A stretch of 33,905 nucleotides of DNA from Porticoccaceae bacterium (GTDB lineage Bacteria; Pseudomonadota; Gammaproteobacteria; Pseudomonadales; Porticoccaceae): NCBI GenBank assembly GCA_029242085.1, contig JAQWUP010000025.1, forward strand, positions 1 through 33,905. Direction: 5' to 3'. Below the pieces are notes generated by a model, which had not been told where the DNA came from, ran no database searches, and saw only the letters and a program-made list of their open reading frames with translations. Positions 8,314 to 16,774 of this stretch are shown here, one piece after another; position 1 is the first letter of the stretch; every line of letters starts with the position of its first letter. A program made the position numbers and the translations under genes.

Positions 8314-10307
8314 TAGCCTACGGCTTCCATAACGTTAGCGACAACATTATCAACGGTGAAACCAAACTCTTTCATCAGCTGGCCACCAGGTGCTGATTCT
8401 CCAAAGGTGCGCATACCTACTACGCGGCCATCGAGGCCCACAAACTTATACCAGTAATCGGCATGCAGTGCCTCCACCGCTACTCGTGCACGAATAGTTG
8501 GGGTTAGTACTGAGTCTCGGTAGTCAGCATCCTGAGCTGAGAATATCTCGGCGCAAGGCATTGAAACAACGCGTACCTGAATACCTTGGCCCGCAAGTTC
8601 GTCAGCGGCATTAACGGCCAACTCTACTTCTGAACCCGTGGCAATCAAAATGGCTTGCGGTGCTGCGCAATCTTTCAGCACATAACCACCGCGTGCAATG
8701 TCGGCGACTTGTTGGGTGGTTCTAGGCATTGGTGCCAGACCCTGACGGCTAAATACCAAGGCGGCGGGGCCGTCGCGACGTTCGATCGCACTCTTCCAGC
8801 TCACTGCAGATTCGATGGTGTCGCAAGGGCGCCAAGTGTGAAGATTAGGTGTGGAGCGCAGGGCACTTAGCTGCTCAACCGGCTGGTGAGTCGGACCATC
8901 TTCTCCAAGACCAATGGAGTCGTGGGTGTATACAAAGATGCTCTGTTGCTTCATCAATGCAGCCATACGCACAGCATTGCGTGCATATTCCATAAACATT
9001 AGGAAGGTGGCGCCGTAGTTTATAAAGCCGCCGTGCAGAGCGATACCATTCATCATAGCGCTCATGCCAAATTCACGCACACCGTAATAGATGTAGTTGC
9101 CATCGGCATTGTCGGCACTAATATCTTTGGAGCCAGACCAGATAGTCAGGTTGGAGCCGGCGAGGTCCGCGGAACCGCCAAGCAGCTCTGGGAGCATTGG
9201 GCCGTAGGCATTAAGACAGTTTTGCGATGCCTTGCGCGAGGCGACCTTTTCCATTTTGTCCTGACATTCCTGAATATAGGCGTCGGCATTGGCACTGAAA
9301 TCTTCTGGCAGATCTCCGCGGGTGCGACGTTCAAATTCTGACGCCAGCTGTGGGTGGGCTGCTCGATAGTCTTCAAGCTGGTCAGCCCAAGCTGTTTGCG
9401 CAGCGGTGCCTTTTTCTACACCATTCCAACCTGCGTAATGATCAGCAGGAATCTCAAAGGGCCCGTGAGTCCAACCGAGGGCCTCGCGGGTCAGTGCAAC
9501 CTCATCGACTCCCAGTGCAGCACCGTGACAGTCTTCTTTACCCTGCTTGTTAGGCGAGCCAAAACCAATAATGGTCTTGCAGCAGATTAAGGTAGGCCTG
9601 CCAGTCTCAGCATGGGCAGCATCAATGGCTGCCTTGATTGCCTCACTATCGTGGCCGTCTACGTTGGCTATTACATGCCAGCCGTAAGCTTCAAAGCGCG
9701 CTGGCGTGTCGTCGCTAAACCAGCCATCAACTTCACCATCAATGGAGATACCATTGTCATCATAAAATGCGGTGAGCTTACCTAACTTTAAAGTACCTGC
9801 CAGTGAGCAAACTTCGTGGGAGATACCTTCCATCAAGCAGCCATCACCTAGGAAGGTGTAGGTTTGATGATCAACAATATTGTGGCCAGGTCGATTGAAC
9901 TGGGCCCCCAGAACCTTCTCGGCCAGCGCCATCCCAACGGCGTTACTAATACCCTGACCCAGCGGACCAGTGGTTGTCTCTACGCCAGGCGCATAGCCAT
10001 ATTCTGGGTGGCCCGGAGTTTTAGCATGTAATTGACGGAAGTTTCTAATTTCTTCTATGGGTAAATCGTAGCCGGAGAGGTGCAATAATGAATAGAGGAG
10101 CATTGATCCATGGCCGTTTGAGAGTACAAAGCGATCTCGGTTCACCCAGTCTGGATCTGCTGGATTGTGACGCAAATAATCGTTCCACAGCACTTCGGCA
10201 ATATCTGCCATGCCCATGGGGGCACCGGGATGTCCACTGTTAGCCTGTTGAACAGCATCCATACTGAGGGCACGAATTGCATTAGCAAGGTCTCGACGTG
10301 AGGCCAT
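8313..10307 (-). CDS. tkt: Transketolase
   Basis: The 664-residue enzyme uses thiamine diphosphate to move two-carbon units between sugar phosphates in the pentose phosphate pathway. Visible features are SGHPGAPMG (His26), SNGHGSML (His66), [17 protein letters not shown], and the ThDP motif beginning GDG at 154-156 and ending at Asn185 in FYDDNGISI. The pyrimidine domain has [17 protein letters not shown], and [17 protein letters not shown] follows. The C-terminal domain has [24 protein letters not shown] before the ATG is a good ribosome-binding site. It is the first gene of the tkt-epd-pgk-fba operon and diverges from sahR across 166 bases, so the SahR operator might also influence it. Confidence 0.97.
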   Translation of the reverse strand: MASRRDLANAIRALSMDAVQQANSGHPGAPMGMADIAEVLWNDYLRHNPADPDWVNRDRFVLSNGHGSMLLYSLLHLSGYDLPIEEIRNFRQLHAKTPGHPEYGYAPGVETTTGPLGQGISNAVGMALAEKVLGAQFNRPGHNIVDHQTYTFLGDGCLMEGISHEVCSLAGTLKLGKLTAFYDDNGISIDGEVDGWFSDDTPARFEAYGWHVIANVDGHDSEAIKAAIDAAHAETGRPTLICCKTIIGFGSPNKQGKEDCHGAALGVDEVALTREALGWTHGPFEIPADHYAGWNGVEKGTAAQTAWADQLEDYRAAHPQLASEFERRTRGDLPEDFSANADAYIQECQDKMEKVASRKASQNCLNAYGPMLPELLGGSADLAGSNLTIWSGSKDISADNADGNYIYYGVREFGMSAMMNGIALHGGFINYGATFLMFMEYARNAVRMAALMKQQSIFVYTHDSIGLGEDGPTHQPVEQLSALRSTPNLHTWRPCDTIESAVSWKSAIERRDGPAALVFSRQGLAPMPRTTQQVADIARGGYVLKDCAAPQAILIATGSEVELAVNAADELAGQGIQVRVVSMPCAEIFSAQDADYRDSVLTPTIRARVAVEALHADYWYKFVGLDGRVVGMRTFGESAPGGQLMKEFGFTVDNVVANVMEAVG

Positions 10308-10419
10308 GGATTATCACTCCTGAAACGGGGAAATTGGGAAGCGGTATTGTCCCCTAGACCGCCCTGTCAGTAAACCGATATTCATTATTTGCACCCTATT
10401 TAAAGTACATTGTGAAAAC

Positions 10420-10448
10420 TTGCCAGCGAAGCATCTACCCTATATAAA
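10420..10448 (+). promoter_or_regulatory. Candidate sigma-70 promoter of the sahR-metK operon
   Basis: TTGCCA (10420-10425) and TATAAA (10443-10448) are separated by exactly 17 bases, close to the sigma-70 consensus. The -10 element lies inside the palindrome at 10438-10465, so a protein bound there would block transcription. The predicted start near 10455 leaves a short leader before the sahR start. Confidence 0.6.
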
Positions 10449-10465
10449 AATATTTTGATATAGGG
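10438..10465. promoter_or_regulatory. 28-bp palindrome, likely SahR operator
   Basis: The two 14-base arms CCCTATATAAAAAT and ATTTTGATATAGGG are inverted copies with a single mismatch. The site sits 9 bases before the GTG start of the ArsR-type regulator and overlaps the -10 element. ArsR-family dimers bind such AT-rich inverted repeats. The SahR assignment rests on the adjacent gene; I have not compared it with a curated motif. Confidence 0.65.
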
Positions 10466-10473
10466 AATTTGCT

Positions 10474-11481
10474 GTGTTAAAGTCCCGTCCAATGAACAAC
10501 CTAAGCCAACTTGATAGCCAGCCTCGATCTGCAACCGACACTAGTGCAATTACCGCCCTGTGTAAGGCCGCAGGGGATCCACTGCGCATGCAGGTTTTAA
10601 AAGTGCTGCAACAAAATGCCTATGGTGTATTGGAGCTGTGTCAGGTGTTCGATATTCGCCAACCAGCGATGAGCCATCATCTAAAAATCTTGGCAAACTC
10701 GGGGCTGGTTGCCACTCGCCGAGAGGGGACAACCATTTTTTATCGCCGCAATGAGTCGCATCCAGATATAGATCTACAGCCTTTACAGCAAACGCTATTT
10801 CACACCATAGATGAAGCCGCGCTAGACCCTGGTCTTCGAACAAGGCTGGAGACAATTAACCGCGAGCGCTCAGCGGCATCAGTAGCCTTTTTTAATCATA
10901 ATGCCGCGCGCTTTGAGGAGAACCAAGACCTCATCGCCAGTTGGACGGATTATGGCGATAGCGTAGAGAGTTTCCTCGATAGTAGTCTAGTTAACAGTCA
11001 GTCGGCTCTGGAAATCGGACCAGGATATGGCCAATTTCTGCGCAAGTTATCTGAATGTTTCAATTTTGTTACGGCGCTGGATAATTCTGCAGAGATGCTT
11101 GAACGCTGCCGTGCTCGCTCAGAAAGCCAAAAACTTGAAAATATCACTTTTAAACTCGGCGACACGATACTTGCCGAGAGCGAGAATATCAGCAGCGACT
11201 GCATCTCCCTCAATATGGTTTTACACCATGTACCAACGCCAGCCTCAGTTATCAGTGATTGCTCCAGACTGCTCAATCCTAAAGGCGTTTTGCTGATTAC
11301 GGATCTCTGTGCCCATGACCAAGAATGGGTTCAAAAAGCATGCGGAGATTTATGGTTGGGCTTTGAACCTCAGGAATTAACTCGCTGGGCAACCAATGCT
11401 GGGTTAGTCCAAGGTAATAGTTTGTACCTGGCTCAGCGCAACGGTTTTCGTATTCAGCTCCGCCAATTTCTAAAAAGCTGA
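10474..11481 (+). CDS. sahR: ArsR-family regulator fused to SAM-methyltransferase-like domain (SahR-type)
   Basis: The 335-residue protein has two parts. Residues about 24-95 form an ArsR winged helix-turn-helix (CKAAGDPLRMQVLKVLQ; recognition helix RQPAMSHHLKIL; wing TRREGTTIFYRR). Residues about 140-335 resemble a class I methyltransferase, with motif I ALEIGPGYGQFLRKL near 178-192 and ALDNSAEML. SahR regulators of Proteobacteria have this architecture and repress methionine-cycle genes, with S-adenosylhomocysteine as effector. The position directly upstream of metK-ahcY-metF strongly supports that role. In Pseudomonas an equivalent gene lies between metK and tkt, as here. The GTG at 10474 has AGGG upstream; the ATG at 10492 is an alternative without a clear ribosome-binding site. 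Whether the methyltransferase domain is catalytic or only a ligand sensor is not visible. Confidence 0.87.
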   Translation: MLKSRPMNNLSQLDSQPRSATDTSAITALCKAAGDPLRMQVLKVLQQNAYGVLELCQVFDIRQPAMSHHLKILANSGLVATRREGTTIFYRRNESHPDIDLQPLQQTLFHTIDEAALDPGLRTRLETINRERSAASVAFFNHNAARFEENQDLIASWTDYGDSVESFLDSSLVNSQSALEIGPGYGQFLRKLSECFNFVTALDNSAEMLERCRARSESQKLENITFKLGDTILAESENISSDCISLNMVLHHVPTPASVISDCSRLLNPKGVLLITDLCAHDQEWVQKACGDLWLGFEPQELTRWATNAGLVQGNSLYLAQRNGFRIQLRQFLKS

Positions 11482-11498
11482 TTTACTTTTAACTTACT

Positions 11499-11518
11499 CC
11501 GCCAGAGTTTGAAGGCGG
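11499..11518 (+). other. Small GC-rich hairpin between sahR and metK
   Basis: CCGCC (11499-11503) and GGCGG (11514-11518) can pair around a 10-base loop, in otherwise AT-rich sequence 30 bases before the metK start. There is no T run after it, so it is not a normal terminator. It may be a processing or mRNA-stability element. Confidence 0.3.
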
Positions 11519-11547
11519 GAAATATTTCTAACAGGAACGTTTATATT

Positions 11548-12702
11548 ATGTCGACTTATAGTTTATTCACATCGGAATCAGTGGCCGAGGGACACCCTGA
11601 TAAAATGGCTGATCAAATTTCTGATGCCGTTTTGGATGCCATCGTTAAAGATGATCCTAATTCTCGTGTTGCTGTCGAAACCATGGTTAAGACAGGCATG
11701 ACTATTATTGCCGGTGAAGTACGCACCAACACTTACGTCGATCTAGAGCAGATTGTCCGCGACGTGATTACTGGCATTGGTTATGACAGCTCAGATGTGG
11801 GTTTTGATGGCAATACCTGTGCCGTACTCAATGCAATTGGTAAGCAGTCTGGCGATATCGCTCAAGGTGTGGATGAAGCGGCCGACAAAGATATCGGAGC
11901 CGGCGATCAGGGCCTGATGTTTGGTTACGCAAGTAATGAGACAGATGTACTTATGCCCGCGCCTATCTACTATGCTCACCGTCTAGTTGAGCGACAGGCG
12001 CAACTGCGCAAAAATGGTGTACTGCCTTGGTTGCGTCCAGACGCAAAAAGCCAAGTAACCCTTAGATATGATCAAGGTAAACCAGTGGCGATTGACGCGG
12101 TTGTGCTGTCAACCCAGCATGCGCCAAATATAGCTCTCGGTGATTTACAAGAGGCCGTTCGCGAAGAAATCATCAATCACGTATTGCCTGAAGAATGGTT
12201 GCACGCAGATACGCAATATCATATTAACCCGACTGGCCAGTTTATTATTGGCGGACCTATGGGTGACTGTGGTCTAACCGGGCGTAAAATTATTGTTGAT
12301 ACATACGGCGGCATGGCCCACCACGGTGGCGGCGCATTCTCTGGTAAGGATCCCACCAAGGTGGATCGCTCTGCAGCCTATGCAGGACGTTATGTTGCTA
12401 AAAATATTGTTGCAGCTGGCTTGGCTGATCGATGCGAAATTCAAGTTTCCTATGCAATTGGAGTTTCTGAACCAACCTCTATCAGTATCGAAACTTACGG
12501 TACAGGTAAACTTTCAGACGAAGAAATTACGGCGCTGGTTCGTGAACATTTTGACCTGCGTCCGCGTGGCCTGATTGAAATGTTAGACCTCCGTCGACCC
12601 ATCTATCAGCCAACTGCGTCCTATGGGCACTTTGGTCGCAACGAAGCAGACTTCACTTGGGAAAAAACTGACAAAGTAGACGCCCTTAAGAAAGCTCTTT
12701 AA
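11548..12702 (+). CDS. metK: S-adenosylmethionine synthetase (methionine adenosyltransferase)
   Basis: The enzyme makes S-adenosylmethionine from methionine and ATP. From the ATG at 11548 the product is 384 residues, the same length as E. coli MetK. An upstream in-frame ATG at 11509 would add 13 residues not found in the family. AGGA precedes 11548. Signatures seen are the N-terminal [19 protein letters not shown] (His16), [12 protein letters not shown] (117-128), [18 protein letters not shown], and the phosphate-binding [16 protein letters not shown] starting at 260. The gene is the first enzyme gene of the putative SahR-controlled operon and is followed after 32 bases by ahcY. Confidence 0.98.
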   Translation: MSTYSLFTSESVAEGHPDKMADQISDAVLDAIVKDDPNSRVAVETMVKTGMTIIAGEVRTNTYVDLEQIVRDVITGIGYDSSDVGFDGNTCAVLNAIGKQSGDIAQGVDEAADKDIGAGDQGLMFGYASNETDVLMPAPIYYAHRLVERQAQLRKNGVLPWLRPDAKSQVTLRYDQGKPVAIDAVVLSTQHAPNIALGDLQEAVREEIINHVLPEEWLHADTQYHINPTGQFIIGGPMGDCGLTGRKIIVDTYGGMAHHGGGAFSGKDPTKVDRSAAYAGRYVAKNIVAAGLADRCEIQVSYAIGVSEPTSISIETYGTGKLSDEEITALVREHFDLRPRGLIEMLDLRRPIYQPTASYGHFGRNEADFTWEKTDKVDALKKAL

Positions 12703-12734
12703 TCAATAATTAATTTTAATATAGGCAAATAGAC

Positions 12735-14126
12735 ATGACAGCAACAGTACAATCCATAGACAGTGAAAAATTCAGTGACTACAAAGTAGCTGATATGAGT
12801 TTGGCCGATTGGGGTAAGAAAGAAATCGCCATCGCCGAATCAGAAATGCCTGCCTTGATGGCTCTGCGTGAAAAATATTCAGCCGAACAACCTCTAGCCG
12901 GCGCGCGTATTCTCGGCTGCATCCACATGACCATCCAGACCGCTGTGTTAATTGAAACACTGGAAGCTCTGGGTGGCGAGGTTCGCTGGACCTCATGCAA
13001 CATTTTCTCAACTCAGGATCACGCAGCCGCTGCTGTTGCTGCTAATGGCACTCCAGTGTTTGCATGGAAAGGCGAGACGGAAGATGAATATGAATGGTGC
13101 CTTGAGCAACAAGTTTTAAAAGATGGCGTGCCTTGGAATGCCAATATGGTTCTCGATGACGGCGGCGATTTAACGGCACTGTTGCATAAGAAATATCCAC
13201 AGGTGTTAGATGCCGTGCACGGTATTACTGAAGAGACTACAACTGGCGTACACCGTCTCTATGAGATGTTGGCATCGGGTGAGTTAAAAGTCCCAGCGAT
13301 CAACGTTAATGATTCTGTCACCAAATCAAAGTGTGACAACAAATACGGCTGTCGTCACAGCTTAAATGACGCTATTAAACGCGCCACTGACCACCTGTTA
13401 TCTGGCAAAAAGGCCGTTGTAATTGGCTATGGCGATGTCGGAAAAGGCTCCGCGCAGTCGCTACGTCAGGAAGGTATGATTGTTAAGGTTACCGAATGCG
13501 ATCCAATCTGTGCCATGCAGGCTTGCCTAGATGGTTTCGAGGTTGTTTCTACTTATATCGATGGCGATATCAGTAAAGGTATCAATACTGAGTTGCTAGC
13601 TAACACCGATATGCTAGTGACTAGCACCGGTAACTATAACGTCTGTGATTCTGATATTCTGTCGGCCCTTAAGAGTGGCTGTGTGGTTTGTAATATCGGC
13701 CACTTCGATAATGAAATTGATACTGCCTTTATGCGCGACACCTGGGAATGGGATGAGATTAAACCTCAGGTACACAAGGTTTATCGCGATCGCTCTACCA
13801 ACGATCACCTTCTTCTGTTAGCTGAAGGCCGTCTAGTTAATCTGGGTAATGCAACAGGCCACCCAAGTCGTATTATGGATGGCTCATTTGCCAATCAGGT
13901 ACTGGCGCAGATCGAACTTTATTCCCAGCAGTTTGCTGCCCAGGATGAAACAACTCGTACGCAGCAGCTGCGTGTTGAAGTACTACCCAAGCATCTTGAT
14001 GAAGAAGTTGCTCGTCATATGGTTGGTGGTTTTGGTGGCGTCATAACTAAACTTAGCCAAGCTCAAGCTGATTATATTAAGGTGCCTGTTGAAGGCCCAT
14101 ATAAAGGCGACAGCTACAAGTATTAA
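12735..14126 (+). CDS. ahcY: Adenosylhomocysteinase
   Basis: The 463-residue enzyme hydrolyses S-adenosylhomocysteine to adenosine and homocysteine, relieving product inhibition of methyltransferases. Features include the substrate-site HMTIQTAVL (about 64-72), [14 protein letters not shown] (87-100), and [32 protein letters not shown] follows, with the Lys, Asp and Cys of the active site, then the NAD-binding [10 protein letters not shown] (231-240). The C-terminus ends in a KY pair, as expected for the residues that reach the neighbouring subunit's NAD. The length fits the bacterial form with an insertion relative to short forms. It lies 32 bases after metK. No SAH riboswitch is visible in that gap, so control through SahR is the simpler reading. 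Confidence 0.98.
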   Translation: MTATVQSIDSEKFSDYKVADMSLADWGKKEIAIAESEMPALMALREKYSAEQPLAGARILGCIHMTIQTAVLIETLEALGGEVRWTSCNIFSTQDHAAAAVAANGTPVFAWKGETEDEYEWCLEQQVLKDGVPWNANMVLDDGGDLTALLHKKYPQVLDAVHGITEETTTGVHRLYEMLASGELKVPAINVNDSVTKSKCDNKYGCRHSLNDAIKRATDHLLSGKKAVVIGYGDVGKGSAQSLRQEGMIVKVTECDPICAMQACLDGFEVVSTYIDGDISKGINTELLANTDMLVTSTGNYNVCDSDILSALKSGCVVCNIGHFDNEIDTAFMRDTWEWDEIKPQVHKVYRDRSTNDHLLLLAEGRLVNLGNATGHPSRIMDGSFANQVLAQIELYSQQFAAQDETTRTQQLRVEVLPKHLDEEVARHMVGGFGGVITKLSQAQADYIKVPVEGPYKGDSYKY

Positions 14127-14142
14127 TTGCAAGAAATTCATC

Positions 14143-14169
14143 CCGGATGGGTATGTAAATACCATCCGG
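14143..14169 (+). other. Strong hairpin downstream of ahcY without T run
   Basis: CCGGATGGGTAT and ATACCATCCGG pair around a GTAA loop with one bulged G, starting 16 bases after the ahcY stop. The sequence after it (AATGATCTGCC) has no T run, so it is not a classical intrinsic terminator. It may protect the ahcY 3' end or be a processing site before metF. Confidence 0.45.
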
Positions 14170-14365
14170 AATGATCTGCCAATGTCATCGTGGCTTGGCA
14201 CTGTGATTTTGACCCCAGGGCGCTTTGCTAAGTAAGTTAGGTGCTTTGGGAACAGTATCACCCAGCTTCTTAATCTTTTGTAATACTCAGGATGGCTAAT
14301 CAGGGCCCTACAACACGCTTTAACACAGCGTCTTTCAAAATAACCGAAAATAGGATGTCATTTTC

Positions 14366-15214
14366 ATGACGAACAATCCACATATCAGCTTTGAGTTCTT
14401 TGCTGCTAAAACAGAACAGGGGCGTATCAAGCTAAAGACGACCTGTCATGAATTGGATAAATTTAGCCCTGAATTTTATTCGGTAACCTATGGTGCTGGT
14501 GGTTCTACTAGAGACACCACTAAAGATCTAGTGCTCGGTATACAGGCTGATGGTTATAGTGCTGCCCCTCACCTTTCGGTAGGTGGTGATAGCACCAAGG
14601 ACGTGATAAAACTGGTGCAGTCTTATAAAGATGCAGGCATTAACAAATTGGTGGCACTTCGGGGTGATTTGCCCTCAGGTATAGGCGGCACTAAGCAATT
14701 GGTACATGCTAATGAATTGGTCGCATTAATCCGACAACATACTGGAGACCATTTCGAAATTCAGGTCGCTGCCTATCCAGAGATTCATCCAGAGGCAGAG
14801 AGCTACAGCAAAGACGTTTATTGGCTTGGGGAAAAGTTTAAAGCTGGCGCCAACAGCGCGATAACCCAGTATTTCTATAATCCGGACGCCTATTTCCGGT
14901 TTATCGACGAATGCGCCAAAGTAGGAATTGAGCAGCCTATACTGCCTGGTATTATGCCGCTTACCAATTATCATAATTTAATGCGCTTCTCTGATAATTG
15001 CGGCGCCGATATCCCACGCTGGTTGCGCTGGCAGTTAAAAGAGCGCAGTGATAATTCGGATGACCTAATCAAGTACGGTATTGATATTGTTACTAAACTC
15101 TGCGAGGATCTTTTGGCGGGAGGCGCTCCAGGTCTGCATTTTTATACGATGAATCAGTGGCGGATTTCCGATACCTTGTGTCGCAATCTGGGCCTTCCTT
15201 TAAAGGCTCTTTAA
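14366..15214 (+). CDS. metF: 5,10-methylenetetrahydrofolate reductase
   Basis: The 282-residue flavoprotein reduces methylene-THF to 5-methyl-THF, the methyl donor for methionine synthesis. It shows the MetF pattern: ISFEFFAAKTEQGRIKL with the catalytic Glu10, FYSVTYGAGGSTRDTT, NKLVALRGDLP, and IQVAAYPEIHPEAES. FKAGANSAITQYFYNPDAYFRF and LPGIMPLTNY follow, with GAPGLHFYTMNQW near the C-terminus. AGGA stands upstream of the ATG. A 239-bp gap separates it from ahcY and contains a strong hairpin, so metF may have its own promoter, though none was clear. rsmE follows after 13 bases. A separate gene for methionine synthase is not in this window. Confidence 0.96.
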   Translation: MTNNPHISFEFFAAKTEQGRIKLKTTCHELDKFSPEFYSVTYGAGGSTRDTTKDLVLGIQADGYSAAPHLSVGGDSTKDVIKLVQSYKDAGINKLVALRGDLPSGIGGTKQLVHANELVALIRQHTGDHFEIQVAAYPEIHPEAESYSKDVYWLGEKFKAGANSAITQYFYNPDAYFRFIDECAKVGIEQPILPGIMPLTNYHNLMRFSDNCGADIPRWLRWQLKERSDNSDDLIKYGIDIVTKLCEDLLAGGAPGLHFYTMNQWRISDTLCRNLGLPLKAL

Positions 15215-15227
15215 CCAAGAGCAAGCT

Positions 15228-15959
15228 ATGCGTATACCGCGGATCTTTACTGCACAACCATTAATTGCCGGCAGTAGCATACAACTTGAAGAAGGTGCTG
15301 CCAGGCACCTATCCTCTGCATTACGTATGTCGGTAGGTCAAAGTATTATTTTGTTTGATGGCCGTGGTGGTGAATATTCGGCCGCGCTAACTGAGGTTAA
15401 AAAAGGCAAGGTGTGGGTTGCTGTCAATGAATTTTCTGACAAAGACCTTGAGTCTCCCTTAAAAATTCAGCTGGCTATTGGCATATCTCGCGGCGAGCGT
15501 ATGGACTGGATTGTACAGAAGGCCACCGAATTAGGTGCTACTGAGATCACGCCATTATTTACCGAACGCTGTGAAGTAAAACTAAGCGGTGAGCGCCTAG
15601 AAAAGAAAACTCGCCACTGGCAACAGATCGCCATCAGCGCCTGTGAACAGTGCCAACGCAATATTGTCCCTGTTATAAATTCTGCAGCCACGATCGACCA
15701 ATATCTAGCCAGCCCTGTTATCGGTCTAAAATTAGTGCTTCATCATCGCACTGAAAATCGCCTGACTGACATGACTAATAGCAATAATAATATTGCTTTG
15801 TTGGTTGGCCCCGAAGGCGGGTTAAGTGATCGTGAAATTGAGTGTGCGATTAAACATGATTTTGCGGCATTAGCCCTAGGTCCCCGTGTACTGCGAACTG
15901 AGACCGCCCCACTTGCCGCCATTAGTATTATCCAAAGTCTATGGGGTGATATGGGTTAA
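15228..15959 (+). CDS. rsmE: 16S rRNA m3U1498 methyltransferase RsmE
   Basis: The 243-residue SPOUT-fold methyltransferase uses SAM to methylate U1498 of 16S rRNA. Visible features are the N-terminal PUA-like part (RIPRIFTAQ, ARHLSSALRMSVGQSIILFDGRGGEY) and the central RGERMDWIVQKATELGATEITPLFTERC. The knot region LLVGPEGGLSDREIE comes next, ending with ALGPRVLRTETAPLAAIS. All are close to the family consensus. It lies 13 bases after metF, and the next gene begins 2 bases after its stop, so it is probably transcribed with the SAM-cycle genes that supply its cofactor. Confidence 0.97.
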   Translation: MRIPRIFTAQPLIAGSSIQLEEGAARHLSSALRMSVGQSIILFDGRGGEYSAALTEVKKGKVWVAVNEFSDKDLESPLKIQLAIGISRGERMDWIVQKATELGATEITPLFTERCEVKLSGERLEKKTRHWQQIAISACEQCQRNIVPVINSAATIDQYLASPVIGLKLVLHHRTENRLTDMTNSNNNIALLVGPEGGLSDREIECAIKHDFAALALGPRVLRTETAPLAAISIIQSLWGDMG

Positions 15960-15961
15960 GA

Positions 15962-16774
15962 ATGATAAAGAGCGGCTTTTTATTTATTCTATTTCTTATC
16001 AGTGTAACAACTCAAAGTGCGATTTTTGGCGATGGCAATCCAGACAATGGTATTGAAGATCAACGCCAGAGTGCACCAAAAGAATTACTGAAATCCGTTG
16101 GTACTGTTTTCTGTGATGGCGGCCTGCGTGGCACAGCTACGCATATAAAAATAACAGCTAATAAGGAGCAGTCGATTATTTTAACGGCGGCTCATGTACT
16201 GTTTAATAAGAAAAATGGCGAGGCCTTTAAGCGTTGTAGTTACCGACCAGAGAATCAACGCTTGAGCGGAATTGATTTCGCTGCTATTTCGAAACACCAG
16301 TATCAACCTTTATCAAAAAACAAAATTCGCCAGTCAGAAACTGATATTGTTTTTGTCGCGCTGCAAAAAAGAACCTATCAAAAAAATCTTAAATTAACTC
16401 TGCACAACAATACCGTTGGAAATGATTTGCAGTTACTGGGCTACAATGCTGACAGTCAGGAAATTAGTCTAAGTAGTCACTGTATGGATTTCAGTTCTGA
16501 GGTTTTTATCAGTGAGCAGCTTCTACTGCATAACTGCGATGCTCTTAGCGGTGCCTCGGGCGGACCCATAATAATGGCCACTGAACAAGGAAATAATATG
16601 GGCATAATTGCTGTGCATGGTGGCACTCTTTTTAACGCCGACAGTGCTGTAGACGGCGCTAAGGTAAATCCAGGAAAGTGGATTAACCAAGCCCGTAAAG
16701 TCGATAAAGCGCTGCTTAATCAGCTGGAGCAGTTTCTCGCATATCTTGCCAAGGATTTCCCTTCTCAAAAATAA
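15962..16774 (+). CDS. Secreted trypsin-like serine protease
   Basis: The 270-residue protein starts with a signal peptide (KSGFLFILFLISVTTQSA) and should be exported to the periplasm or beyond. The chymotrypsin-fold triad can be placed: His78 in LTAAHVLF, Asp128 in SETDIVFV, and Ser199 in DALSGASGGPI, with oxyanion-hole glycines beside it. Four cysteines (51, 92, 174, 192) could form two disulfides. There is no PDZ domain, so it is not a DegP/HtrA protein. It begins 2 bases after rsmE and is probably cotranscribed. Its last 59 bases overlap the 3' end of the convergent fabY. The substrate is unknown. Confidence 0.87.
   Translation: MIKSGFLFILFLISVTTQSAIFGDGNPDNGIEDQRQSAPKELLKSVGTVFCDGGLRGTATHIKITANKEQSIILTAAHVLFNKKNGEAFKRCSYRPENQRLSGIDFAAISKHQYQPLSKNKIRQSETDIVFVALQKRTYQKNLKLTLHNNTVGNDLQLLGYNADSQEISLSSHCMDFSSEVFISEQLLLHNCDALSGASGGPIIMATEQGNNMGIIAVHGGTLFNADSAVDGAKVNPGKWINQARKVDKALLNQLEQFLAYLAKDFPSQK

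Noticed and set aside
9033..9590. Plus-strand frames inside tkt
   Set aside because: They are antisense to the conserved transketolase and show no family features.
12703..12734. SAH riboswitch before ahcY
   Set aside because: Only 32 AT-rich bases separate metK from ahcY, too short for the known fold.
13983..14261. Minus-strand frame of about 90 codons at the end of ahcY
   Set aside because: It lies opposite the strongly conserved ahcY coding sequence and has no recognisable family or ribosome-binding site.
14127..14365. Cobalamin or SAM riboswitch before metF
   Set aside because: No conserved box such as the B12 core was recognised, and the one strong hairpin does not match these classes.
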